Source: DATAFT01 sp035544635
GTDB lineage: Bacteria; Acidobacteriota; Thermoanaerobaculia; Multivoradales; Multivoraceae
DNA: 13,652 bases
Assembly (NCBI GenBank): GCA_035544635.1
Contig: DATKDQ010000277.1
Span: 1 to 13,652, forward strand
Direction: 5' to 3'
The notes beneath the pieces were generated by a model. It saw only the letters and a program-made list of their open reading frames with translations. It was not told the origin of the DNA and searched no databases. Both the position numbers and the translations under genes were made by a program. Of the stretch, positions 1 through 7,210 are shown piece by piece. Position 1 is the stretch's first letter. Every line of letters starts with the position of its first letter.

Positions 1-249
1 GCGCGCTGGTCGAGAGACGGCCGGCAGCTCTTCACCGTCGAGCGACGGCCCCAGGTCATGACCGCGCGCGAGTTTCACCCGGAGGGCTCCCTCGGCCCCG
101 CGCGGCGCCTGTTCGACTTCGATTACCACTACGACTGGGACGCCGCACCCGGCGACAGGTTCCTGGTGGCGGCGGACGCCGAGGCGCCGGCCCTGGTCTT
201 CGTCGACGGCTGGTTCGCCGAGCTCGAAGCGATGTTTCCCCAGAGGTGA
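1..249 (+). CDS. C-terminal tail of a TolB/WD40-like beta-propeller protein (5' end outside window)
   Basis: Frame 1 is open from the first base to the TGA at 247-249, giving about 82 residues, so the gene starts before the window. The Met at 58 is internal. The visible part begins with a PD40/TolB-type blade (ARWSRDGRQLF), followed by a last blade-like stretch (YDWDAAPGDRFLV). It closes with VFVDGWFAELEAMFP. That ending resembles the tails of Acidobacteria-type serine/threonine kinases carrying TolB propellers, which commonly end in an NWFEELKRLVP-like helix. The kinase part is therefore plausible but not visible. The next gene starts 33 bp downstream on the same strand. What is seen is the propeller tail; membership in a kinase is inference, and a plain TolB-like periplasmic protein is the alternative. 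Confidence 0.7.
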   Translation, partial: ARWSRDGRQLFTVERRPQVMTAREFHPEGSLGPARRLFDFDYHYDWDAAPGDRFLVAADAEAPALVFVDGWFAELEAMFPQR

Positions 250-282
250 GAGAATCCCGCCGCTCCCCTGGAGGAGACCACC

Positions 283-3282
283 GTGCCCGGCTCGCGCCGC
301 CTCCGACTCGCGCTCTCGCTCCTCTTCACCGCGCCGCTTCTGCTGAGCGCGGCCCCGGACGATCGCGCGGAGTCGGCACCGCGCGCGATCACGCTCGACG
401 ACGCGGTGCAGTGGAAGCACATCGCGGCGCCCGCGCTCTCGCCCGACGGCGCCTGGCTCGCGTACCGCTTCGGCCCCGAGCTCGCACCCGGCGAGGTGGT
501 GGCGCGCAGCACGCGAGACCAGACGGAGCGCCGTTTCCAGGCTGGCGAGCCCCCGCGGGCTCCGGTCGGAGCCGCCCGGCCGCCGGAGCGCGGAGCGGGC
601 TTCTCGTTCTCGCAGGACTCACGGTTACTGGCGTACGTGATCTACCCCGACCCCGAAGCCGCGAGCGGCGACGGCGCCGAAGCGCAGAAGCCGGCGGCCG
701 CGGCCCCGCAGCGGCGCAAGCTCGGTCTGGTCGAGCTCGCGACCGGAGAGTCGATCGAGCTCGACGCCGTCGCGTCGTACGCGTTCGCCGGCGAGCGCGC
801 GGACTGGATCGCGATCCACAAGGCCGGCGACCCCGCGCGCGCAGCGGGCCGCGGCGGCTCGGGGGCGAGCCAGCCCGCCGGCGGCGCCGCCAAGGCCGAT
901 CGCCGCAAACGCGAGCGCCCCGGCCCCGGCTCCGACCTGTTGCTGCGCCAGCTCGAGACCGGGCGCACGCTCACCCTCGGGCACGTCACCGAATATGCCT
1001 TCGACCGGAGCGGCCGCTTCCTGGCGTGGGCCGTCCTCCCCGAGGACGAGACCGGCGCCGGCGTCCATCTGCGGGATCTCGAGACCGGCGTCGTGCGCAT
1101 CCTGGCGAGCGGCGGCGACCACTACACGGCGCTGCGCTGGCTCGAGGAGGGCGACGCGCTCGCGTTCCTCGAGGGCCGCGAGGACGAGACCTGGGAGCAG
1201 GATCTCTACCTGCTGTGGGGCTTCTCGGGATTCTCCGCCGGCGAGCCGATCGAGGTGCGTTGGAACCCTGCCGAGGACGCCGCCGCGCCCGCCGAGATGA
1301 GCCTCCATCCCAAGCAGCGCCCGTACTGGCTCGAGGATCGCTCGGCGATCGTGTTCGGGCTGCGGCCCGTCGACCGGGCGAGCGCCGAGCACGAGGACGC
1401 GGACGAGAACGACCGCGACCAAGAGACCGGCGACGACGACGCGGACCTCGACGCCGGCGAGGCCGAGCAGCCGAAGACCGCCGGCCTCGTCATCTGGCAC
1501 TGGCTCGACCAGCGCCTGCCGTCGCAGCAGCGGGTCGAGGAGCAGCGGGACCGCGACCGCAGCTCGCTCGCGCTGCTGCGGCTCGACGATCGATCGTTCG
1601 TCCGCCTCGCCGACGACGACCTGCTCGACGTCACGCTCGAGGAGAACGACCGGTTCGCCATCGGCCTCGATCGCCGGCCCTACGAGCTGGATGGGACGCT
1701 CGACGGGCGGCGCTATCAGGACGTGTGGGCGATCGATCCGCGAACGGGCGAGCGCTGGCTCGCGGCGGAGCGGGTGCGCTGGTACTACGGGCTCAGTCCG
1801 CAGGGCGACCGGTTCCTGCTCTACCGCGACCGTGCGTTCTGGGCCTACGACCTCGAGCGCCGCGCGCTCCACAACCTCACCGGCGAGCTGCCGACCTCGT
1901 TCGTCGACCTCCAGAACGACCGCAACGTCGTCGACCCACCGGTCGAGCCGCTGGGCTGGAGCGAGGACGGCCGCTGGGTGCTCCTCGCAGACAACTGGGA
2001 CGTGTGGAAGGTCGCGGCCGGCGGCGATCGGGCGGCGGCGGTGAACGTCACACGCGATGGCGCGAGCCGCGAGATCCGCTACCGCCGCGCGTTCCGGCTC
2101 GACCCCGACGACGAGGGGCTGGATCTCACCGAGCCGCTCTACCTGGGGGCCTACGGCGAGCGCACCAAGAGGGTCGGCATCGCGCGACTCGAGCCGGGCG
2201 CCGATCGCACCGAGCTCCTGCTCTGGGAGGACGCGGCGTTCACCACTTTGATCAAGGCCGAAGACGCTCCGGTGCTCGCCTTCACGCGCGAGACCCCCGC
2301 CGACTACGCCGATCTGTCGATCGCCGGCCCCGACCTGCGCTCCGGGAGGCGCGTCACGCACGCCGGCGCGCAGCGCGACGCGTTCTCGTGGTCGAGCGAG
2401 CGGCTGCTGCTCGACTATCAGAGCGAGCGGGGGGACGCGCTCCAGGCCACGCTCCATCTGCCTGCCGGATACCAGCAGGGCCGCCGCTACCCGACGATCG
2501 TCTTCATCTACGAGCGCCTGACGCCGTTCCACCACCGCTTCTATCCGCCCGATCCCTCCGGTTTCAGCGCCTCGGCCTACACCAGCGGAGGCTACGCGGT
2601 GCTGATGCCCGACATCCGCTACCACGTCAACGATCCCGGCATGTCGGCGGTCTGGAGCGTGCTGCCGGCGCTCGACGCCGCGATCGCCACCGGCGTCGTC
2701 GACCCCGAGCGCGTCGGGCTCCACGGCCACTCCTGGGGCGGCTACCAGACGGCGTTTCTGGTGACGCAGACCGACCGGTTCGCGGCCGCGGTCGCCGCCG
2801 CGCCGCTCACCAATCTCATCAGCATGTACAGCTCGATCTACTGGAACACCGGGTCCGCGAACCAGCCCATCTTCGAGAGCAGCCAGGGACGCTTCGCCGG
2901 AGACTTCCTCGGCCACGTCGACGCCTATGTCCGCAACTCGCCGGTCTTCCATGCCAGAAACGTCGCGACACCACTCCTCCTCCTGCACAACGACAAGGAC
3001 GGCGCGGTCGACTGGAACCAGGGCATCGAGCTCTTCAACATCCTGCGCCGGCTGCGCAAGCCCGTGGTGATGCTCCAGTACGAGGGAGAGAACCACGGTC
3101 TGGTGAAGGGGGAGAACCGCCGCGACTACTACGTCCGCATGCGGGAGTTCTTCGATCACCACCTCAGGGGCGAGGCCGCGCCCCGGTGGCTCACCGACGG
3201 TGTGCGGCGGATCGACCTCGAGCGACACCTCGAGGAGCGCGCGCGCGCGATGCGTGGGCAGGCCCAGGCGCCGCCGTCGTGA
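283..3282 (+). CDS. Exported S9 (prolyl oligopeptidase) family serine peptidase
   Basis: Encodes 999 aa. The GTG start at 283 has a good Shine-Dalgarno (GGAGGAG, 270-276) and gives a Sec signal peptide: Arg-rich start, hydrophobic run LALSLLFTAPLLLSA, likely cleavage near residues 23-25. Residues about 30-690 read as a beta-propeller with repeated LSPDG, WSEDG and LDRRPY-type blades. Residues about 700-980 are the alpha/beta-hydrolase domain. The expected catalytic triad is present: Ser817 in GHSWGG, Asp906 in HNDKDGAV and His938 in YEGENHG. A very acidic, low-complexity stretch at about residues 367-396 looks like a disordered surface insert in the propeller. The family cleaves peptides, often after proline, and exported members in such bacteria probably scavenge peptides. 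The stop overlaps the next gene's GTG, so the two are likely co-translated. Exact specificity cannot be read from the sequence. Confidence 0.93.
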   Translation: MPGSRRLRLALSLLFTAPLLLSAAPDDRAESAPRAITLDDAVQWKHIAAPALSPDGAWLAYRFGPELAPGEVVARSTRDQTERRFQAGEPPRAPVGAARPPERGAGFSFSQDSRLLAYVIYPDPEAASGDGAEAQKPAAAAPQRRKLGLVELATGESIELDAVASYAFAGERADWIAIHKAGDPARAAGRGGSGASQPAGGAAKADRRKRERPGPGSDLLLRQLETGRTLTLGHVTEYAFDRSGRFLAWAVLPEDETGAGVHLRDLETGVVRILASGGDHYTALRWLEEGDALAFLEGREDETWEQDLYLLWGFSGFSAGEPIEVRWNPAEDAAAPAEMSLHPKQRPYWLEDRSAIVFGLRPVDRASAEHEDADENDRDQETGDDDADLDAGEAEQPKTAGLVIWHWLDQRLPSQQRVEEQRDRDRSSLALLRLDDRSFVRLADDDLLDVTLEENDRFAIGLDRRPYELDGTLDGRRYQDVWAIDPRTGERWLAAERVRWYYGLSPQGDRFLLYRDRAFWAYDLERRALHNLTGELPTSFVDLQNDRNVVDPPVEPLGWSEDGRWVLLADNWDVWKVAAGGDRAAAVNVTRDGASREIRYRRAFRLDPDDEGLDLTEPLYLGAYGERTKRVGIARLEPGADRTELLLWEDAAFTTLIKAEDAPVLAFTRETPADYADLSIAGPDLRSGRRVTHAGAQRDAFSWSSERLLLDYQSERGDALQATLHLPAGYQQGRRYPTIVFIYERLTPFHHRFYPPDPSGFSASAYTSGGYAVLMPDIRYHVNDPGMSAVWSVLPALDAAIATGVVDPERVGLHGHSWGGYQTAFLVTQTDRFAAAVAAAPLTNLISMYSSIYWNTGSANQPIFESSQGRFAGDFLGHVDAYVRNSPVFHARNVATPLLLLHNDKDGAVDWNQGIELFNILRRLRKPVVMLQYEGENHGLVKGENRRDYYVRMREFFDHHLRGEAAPRWLTDGVRRIDLERHLEERARAMRGQAQAPPS

Positions 3283-4697
3283 CCAACCCGCTCGACCCGT
3301 TCTTCGTCGGCTGCGCCGCCGCCTTCGCCTTTCTCCACCTCACGCTGTTCTGCTTCCACCGCGAGGACCGCGGCAACCTCTATCTCTCCGCGGCCGCCGC
3401 CGGCTTCGCGGCGGCGATCGCGTTGCCCGACGGGCTGCTGTCGCTGGCCGCGATCCTCGCCATGATCCTCGCGTTCGTCCGCTTCGCCTACTGGTTCACC
3501 TACGAGCGCGCGCCCGCGAGGCTGTTCGCGCTCTGGCTGGCGGCGGCTCCGGCCGCACTGGCGCTGGCGGCGTTCACCCAGTCCGCGCTTCCGTTCTGGG
3601 CCTTCGTGGCCGCCTCGCTGATCGAGCTGCTCCGCACCATGCGCCGCGGACCGGTGCGGCGCCACCCCGGAGACTGGCTGGTGGCGGCTGGGTTCGGCGC
3701 CATCTTTCTCGCCGCCGCCGCCGAGATGGTCATCGACCTCGGCAGGGCCTTCTGGGCGGGGATCGAGATCGACATCTACCCCTACGGCATGCTGGTCCTG
3801 TTCGCGGCGATGTCGATCTACCTGTCGTGGCGCTTCGCGACCACTCATCGCGAGCTGGCGGTCCGCCTGCGCGAGGTCGAGGAGCTCTCCGCCCGCACCC
3901 TGGAGCAGGAGCGCGATGCCCGCGCGCGGGAGCTCGAGCGCCGCGTGCTCGAGGTGGACCACCGGCGCAAGACCGAGGAGCTCGAGGGGGCGCGCCGGCT
4001 CCAGCTCTCCCTTCTCCCCGCGGCGCCGCCGGATCTACCGGACGTCGAGGTGGCGTTCGCAATGCGCACGGCGACCGAGGTCGGCGGCGACTACTACGAC
4101 TATCGCAGCGAGAACGGCAGCCTCACTCTCGGCGTCGGCGATGCCACCGGTCACGGCGTCGACGCCGGCATCCTGGTCGCGACCGTGAAGGGTCTCTTCC
4201 ACACCACCCATCTCGAGCACGGCCTGCGGCCGGCTATGGAGCGGGTCCACGAAGGGGTGGCCGGCCTGGGACTGAAGCGACATCACATGTCGCTCGCTCT
4301 CTTGCGCTACTCGGCGGGAACGGTCCGCTTCGCGGCCGCCGGCATGCCGCCGCTTCTCGTCCATCGGGTCGCGACCGGCGAGGTCGAGGAGATCCTGCTC
4401 GAGGCGCCGCCGCTCGGCGTCACCTACGACCGTCCCTACCCCGAGGTGCGCAGCCAGGTCCAGGCCGGCGACACCCTGCTGCTGACCACCGACGGTCTGC
4501 CCGAGCGCCGCAACCACCTCGACGAGCTGTTCGGGTACGAGCAGCTCCGCACCGCGTTCGCCGCCTGCGTCGGGCGCGGCGTCGCGGAGATCCCGGAGTG
4601 TCTGTTCGCCGCCGGGGACCTGTGGTCGGATGGCTCGGCGCAGACCGACGACATGACGGTGGCGGTCCTACGGGTGCGAGCGCAGCCTCCGGCATAG
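3279..4697 (+). CDS. Membrane-anchored PP2C/SpoIIE-type protein phosphatase
   Basis: Encodes 472 aa from a GTG start at 3279 that overlaps the peptidase TGA by 4 bp (GTGA). This start puts the first membrane helix directly at the N-terminus. The upstream continuation of the frame is only an out-of-frame reading of the peptidase. Residues about 8-187 hold roughly seven hydrophobic segments. A charged coiled coil follows at about 189-240, rich in E, R and L heptads. A PP2C_SIG/SpoIIE domain occupies about 245-470. The metal-binding aspartates are present: Asp271 in GGDYYD, Asp288 in GDATGHG, Asp405 in TDGLPE and Asp457/458 in TDDMT. Such enzymes dephosphorylate Ser/Thr on STAS anti-anti-sigma partners or other targets. 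The 7TM plus coiled-coil front suggests an extracytoplasmic signal input. No STAS or HATPase partner is in the window. The fold call is firm and the target is unknown. Confidence 0.9.
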   Translation: MTNPLDPFFVGCAAAFAFLHLTLFCFHREDRGNLYLSAAAAGFAAAIALPDGLLSLAAILAMILAFVRFAYWFTYERAPARLFALWLAAAPAALALAAFTQSALPFWAFVAASLIELLRTMRRGPVRRHPGDWLVAAGFGAIFLAAAAEMVIDLGRAFWAGIEIDIYPYGMLVLFAAMSIYLSWRFATTHRELAVRLREVEELSARTLEQERDARARELERRVLEVDHRRKTEELEGARRLQLSLLPAAPPDLPDVEVAFAMRTATEVGGDYYDYRSENGSLTLGVGDATGHGVDAGILVATVKGLFHTTHLEHGLRPAMERVHEGVAGLGLKRHHMSLALLRYSAGTVRFAAAGMPPLLVHRVATGEVEEILLEAPPLGVTYDRPYPEVRSQVQAGDTLLLTTDGLPERRNHLDELFGYEQLRTAFAACVGRGVAEIPECLFAAGDLWSDGSAQTDDMTVAVLRVRAQPPA

Positions 4698-4889
4698 GTC
4701 GTCGAGGCCTCGGACCCCCTCCCTTCGGGTAGTCCCAACCCGCCTGACGGGGCCCTTCGGGCCGTCCCCGAAGGTGTCGGCGGGGCCGCACCACCCCGCT
4801 ATCTTGGCCGCGGGTTCGGGGCCGATCGCGCAGCGACAGACGCCACGCCGCCGGACCAACGCCTCGCGAACGCCGGAAGGAGACGTGCC
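4698..4889 (+). other. Intergenic leader upstream of nosZ
   Basis: A 192-bp gap separates the phosphatase stop from nosZ. Its first part holds GC-rich inverted repeats (separate entry). A weak -10-like TATCTT lies at 4800-4805 with no convincing -35. No FNR/DNR-type TTGAT-N4-ATCAA palindrome was found by eye. A strong Shine-Dalgarno, GGAAGGAG at 4875-4882, sits 7 bp before the nosZ ATG. The gap and strong RBS suggest that nosZ begins its own transcription unit, but the promoter itself is not identifiable. Confidence 0.4.
4746..4774 (+). terminator. Hairpin cluster, possible terminator or attenuator before nosZ
   Basis: CCTTCGGG (4754-4761) and CCCGAAGG (4767-4774) form a perfect 8-bp stem around CCGTC. 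An alternative, mutually exclusive stem pairs GACGG (4746-4750) with CCGTC (4762-4766), extended by CCC/GGG after a 2-nt bulge. A further copy of CCTTCGGG at 4722-4729 could also pair with 4767-4774. No T-run follows, so intrinsic termination is uncertain. It may end the phosphatase transcript or act in the nosZ leader. Confidence 0.35.
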
Positions 4890-6926
4890 ATGAAGAGTCG
4901 AGTGTCGGAACTTCGTCCGCGGCTTCGGTCGAGCCAGTGGGCGGTTGCTGTCGGGGCGGCGCTCGCGGTCGCCGTCACGCTGCTCGCCGCCTGCGCCGAG
5001 ACCGGCGGTGGCGGAGACCTGATGTCGATCGCCGCCGCACGTGGCTTGAGCGCCGAGGACGCCGCCCGCGCGGTGAAGACGTTCGTCGCCCCAGGCCAGC
5101 ATGACGAGTATGTGCTGTTCGCCTCCGGCGGGCATTCCGGACAGATCATGGCCTACGGCATCCCGTCGATGCGCCTGCTCAAGAGCATCGCGGTGTTCAC
5201 GCCCGAGCCCTGGCAGGGGTACGGCTACGGCGCCGACTGGTCGGAGGAGGCGCTGTCGCTGGGCGGCAGCTCGGTCAACGACGCCGAGCCGCTGCGCTGG
5301 GGCGACAGCCATCACCCGGCGCTGTCCGAGACCGACGGCGACTACGACGGGCGCTGGATCTACATCAACGATCGCGCGCACGGGCGCATCGGCATGGTCG
5401 ATCTCGCGGACTTCCGCACCAAGCAGGTGCTCAAGATCCCGAACATCCAGACCTCGCACGGCGGCATCTTCGCCACCCCCGACACCAAGTACGTCCACAT
5501 CTCCGCCAAGGTGCCCGCCCTTCGCGGCTGGGATCCGACGCGCGGCGCCAAGGTCACGGTCGACGATCACCTCGAGCGCTACGCGGAGATCTACCGCGGC
5601 TTCTCGACCTGGCTGCGCGTCGATCATGCCGACGGGAAAATCGACCTCGAGGAGAGCTTCCAGATCGAGCTGCCGCCGTACAACCAGGACCTCGCCGACG
5701 CCGGCAAGGGGCCGAGCTATGGCTTCGGCTTCATCAACTCCTACAACACCGAGATGGCCACCGGTGGCACCGCCCACGGCAGGCCTCCGCTCGAGGCGGG
5801 GGCGTCCGAGCACGACTTCGACTTCCTGCACATCATCGACTGGCAGAAGGCCGAGCAGGTCGTCGCCGCCGGCCGCTACGAGATGTTGAATGGAATTCGA
5901 GTGGTCCCGCTCGCCACCGCGATCGAGGAGGGGCTCCTCTTCTTCGCCCCCGAGCCGCGCAGCCCGCACGGCGTCGACGTGGCCCCGGACGGCTCCTACA
6001 TCACGGTGGCCGGCAAGCTCGACCCCCACGTCACCATCTTCTCGATCGAGAAGATCAAGGCGGCGATCGCGGCCGAGGACTTCGAGGGCAGGGACTCCTT
6101 CGGCGTACCGATCCTCACCTTCGACTCGGTGGTTGCCGGCCAGGTGGAGGTCGGCGCCGGTCCGCTGCACACGCAGTACGACCACGAGGGCTACGGCTAC
6201 ACCAGCCTCTTCCTCGAGAGCGCGGTGGCGAAATGGTCGCTCGGGCCGCCCCACCACACCGGCGACGACGCCTGGAAGCTGGTCGACAAGGTCCCGGTGC
6301 ACTACAACATCGGCCACCTGGCGACCGTGCACGGCGACACCATGAAGCCGCACGGCAAGTACCTGGTGGCGCTCAACAAGTGGTCGATCGACCGGCACCT
6401 CAACGTGGGTCCGCTGCATCCTCAGAACTTCCAGCTCGTCGACCTGACCGGCGCCAACATGGACGTCCTGCGCGACGAGCCGATCGGGCTGGGCGAGCCC
6501 CACTACGCGCAGATCATCGAGGCCAGTCGACTGAATCCGCACCTGGTCTACCCGCTGGGAACGTCGGCGCGGACCATGAAGCTGGCCCCGCAAGCCATCG
6601 GAGAAGCCAACGCGGCACGCATCGAGCGGCGCGACGGAGTGGTCGAAGCGTGGATCTCGGTGGTCCGCAGCCAGTACGCCCCCGACATCATCCCGGCGAA
6701 GAAGGGGGACCGCGTCATCGTCCACCTGACCAACATCGAGCAGGCGCCCGACGCCACCCACGGATTCTCGATCCCCGAGATGAACGTGATGGTGAGCCTC
6801 GACGCCGGCGAGACGGTCACGGTCGAGTTCGACGCCGACACCCCAGGCTCGTTCAGCTTCTACTGCACCGAGTTCTGCTCCGCTCTCCATCTGGAGATGC
6901 AGGGCTGGCTGATCGTGGAGGGCTAG
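4890..6926 (+). CDS. nosZ: Nitrous oxide reductase NosZ, clade II (Sec type), predicted lipoprotein
   Basis: Encodes 678 aa and reduces N2O to N2 outside the cytoplasmic membrane. The N-terminus lacks a Tat twin-arginine motif. It has a hydrophobic run ending in LLAAC, giving a lipobox with Cys35 and Ala at +2, so Sec export and lipid anchoring are predicted. The seven-bladed propeller carries the CuZ histidines in family motifs: H141/H142 (DSHHPALSETDG), H190 (SHGG), H360 (SPHG), H427 (GPLHT), H471/H476 (HYNIGH) and H538 (GEPHY). The cupredoxin CuA domain has H624 (ATHGF) and C659, C663, H667 and M670 in CTEFCSALHLEM. The CTEFC form, where clade I enzymes have CSWFC, together with the Sec signal, supports clade II. 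The ATG has a strong RBS. Its stop TAG lies inside the left arm of a hairpin, and a repeat begins on the next base. All key copper ligands appear present, so the enzyme should be functional. Confidence 0.97.
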   Translation: MKSRVSELRPRLRSSQWAVAVGAALAVAVTLLAACAETGGGGDLMSIAAARGLSAEDAARAVKTFVAPGQHDEYVLFASGGHSGQIMAYGIPSMRLLKSIAVFTPEPWQGYGYGADWSEEALSLGGSSVNDAEPLRWGDSHHPALSETDGDYDGRWIYINDRAHGRIGMVDLADFRTKQVLKIPNIQTSHGGIFATPDTKYVHISAKVPALRGWDPTRGAKVTVDDHLERYAEIYRGFSTWLRVDHADGKIDLEESFQIELPPYNQDLADAGKGPSYGFGFINSYNTEMATGGTAHGRPPLEAGASEHDFDFLHIIDWQKAEQVVAAGRYEMLNGIRVVPLATAIEEGLLFFAPEPRSPHGVDVAPDGSYITVAGKLDPHVTIFSIEKIKAAIAAEDFEGRDSFGVPILTFDSVVAGQVEVGAGPLHTQYDHEGYGYTSLFLESAVAKWSLGPPHHTGDDAWKLVDKVPVHYNIGHLATVHGDTMKPHGKYLVALNKWSIDRHLNVGPLHPQNFQLVDLTGANMDVLRDEPIGLGEPHYAQIIEASRLNPHLVYPLGTSARTMKLAPQAIGEANAARIERRDGVVEAWISVVRSQYAPDIIPAKKGDRVIVHLTNIEQAPDATHGFSIPEMNVMVSLDAGETVTVEFDADTPGSFSFYCTEFCSALHLEMQGWLIVEG

Positions 6927-6964
6927 CCTACGGAACGTGCTGAGTAGCACGTTCCTCCGGCTAG
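6923..6964 (+). repeat. Palindromic hairpin 1, spanning the nosZ stop codon
   Basis: The left arm runs from CTAG at 6923, which includes the nosZ TAG, through GTGCT. The loop is GAGT (6942-6945) and the right arm ends in GGCTAG (6959-6964). There are 10 paired bases next to the loop, then a 3x3 internal loop, then 6 more pairs, giving 16 of 19 positions. In copy 2 the same three right-arm bases are GTA and restore the pairing; here they are TCC. Possible roles are mRNA end protection, pausing between nosZ and nosL, or a DNA palindrome bound by a protein. Confidence 0.75.
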
Positions 6965-7025
6965 ATAACTTTGGCGCCGAGGACGGCGCTGGCGCTTCGC
7001 GCCCCGCACAGATGGGACGCTGTTA
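6927..7025 (+). repeat. 99-bp direct repeat, copy 1
   Basis: Matches 7112-7210 at 95 of 99 positions. The differences are three adjacent bases at 6956-6958 and one at 7016. The unit holds, in order, the long GAGT-loop hairpin, an AT-richer CTAGATAACTTT, a GCGCC-GAGGAC-GGCGC hairpin, a GGCGC-TTC-GCGCC hairpin, and a tail ending GACGCTGTTA. It starts on the base immediately after the nosZ stop. No transposase lies in the window. The structured organisation fits a non-autonomous dispersed repeat (REP- or MITE-like) or a structured RNA or regulatory element. Copy number elsewhere in the genome is unknown from this window. Confidence 0.9.
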
Positions 7026-7111
7026 CTCGGATACGCACCTAGCTCCGGAAACGCTGAGTAGCACTCAACGGACAATGTTTGCAGGATGAGAGAGATGGCG
7101 ATGCGCACCCC
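7026..7111 (+). other. Spacer between the two 99-bp repeats
   Basis: This 86-bp stretch is noticeably less GC-rich than the genes. Apart from the degenerate hairpin at 7039-7071 I see no gene, promoter or operator in it. The ATG at 7012 in copy 1 opens a reading frame of about 26 codons across this spacer, ending in TGA at about 7090. It has no ribosome-binding site and no recognisable product, so I do not call it a gene. Confidence 0.4.
7039..7071 (+). repeat. Degenerate third copy of the GAGT-loop hairpin
   Basis: CTAGCTCCGGAAACG followed by CTGAGTAGCACTCAACGG aligns with the start of hairpin 1 (CTAGCCTACGGAACGTG, then CTGAGTAGCACGTTCCG). They share CTAGC, CGGAA and the 11-mer GCTGAGTAGCA (7053-7063). 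Its arms no longer pair well, and it lacks the CTAGATAAC-to-CTGTTA body of the two full copies. It looks like a decayed or partial unit between them. Confidence 0.5.
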
Positions 7112-7210
7112 CCTACGGAACGTGCTGAGTAGCACGTTCCGTAGGCTAGATAACTTTGGCGCCGAGGACGGCGCTGGCGCTTCGCGCCCCGCACAGATGG
7201 AACGCTGTTA
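7112..7210 (+). repeat. 99-bp direct repeat, copy 2, abutting nosL
   Basis: Second copy of the unit at 6927-7025, offset by 185 bp. Its hairpin is perfect: CCTACGGAACGTGCT (7112-7126), loop GAGT, then AGCACGTTCCGTAGG (7131-7145), a 15-bp stem. The repeat ends on the base before the nosL ATG, so it makes up the whole immediate nosL leader. That leader has no good Shine-Dalgarno, only a weak GGA at 7199-7201. A structural role in nosL expression is possible. Confidence 0.9.

Noticed and set aside
625..3228. Long open frame of 867 codons on the minus strand, opposite the peptidase.
   Set aside because: It is a high-GC shadow: it has no domain motifs or ribosome-binding site, while the plus strand encodes a complete peptidase with signal peptide and triad.
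246..3278. Upstream part of the plus-strand frame that ends at 4697, which would make a 1483-residue protein.
   Set aside because: This part is arginine-rich, low-complexity sequence out of frame with the peptidase. The phosphatase sequence only begins at the GTG at 3279.
4890..4998. Tat signal on NosZ.
   Set aside because: There is no twin-arginine motif before the hydrophobic core; arginines are scattered (RPRLR), and the segment ends in a lipobox.
4668..6950. 760-codon open frame opposite nosZ on the minus strand.
   Set aside because: NosZ has every copper ligand in the plus frame; the antisense frame shows only composition-driven openness.
6959..7025. Known riboswitch (for example cyclic di-GMP, cobalamin or molybdenum cofactor type) in the repeat body.
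   Set aside because: GATGGGACGC briefly resembles part of a cyclic di-GMP aptamer, but the other conserved blocks are missing and the unit is duplicated.
7012..7092. Small ORF of about 26 codons starting in repeat copy 1.
   Set aside because: It has no ribosome-binding site, and the frame is not kept in copy 2; probably chance.
6927..7210. CRISPR array or integron attC sites.
   Set aside because: Only two full units are present, 99 bp long and 86 bp apart, with no regular short repeats. The unit ends do not show the paired attC core sites, and no integrase or cas gene is seen.
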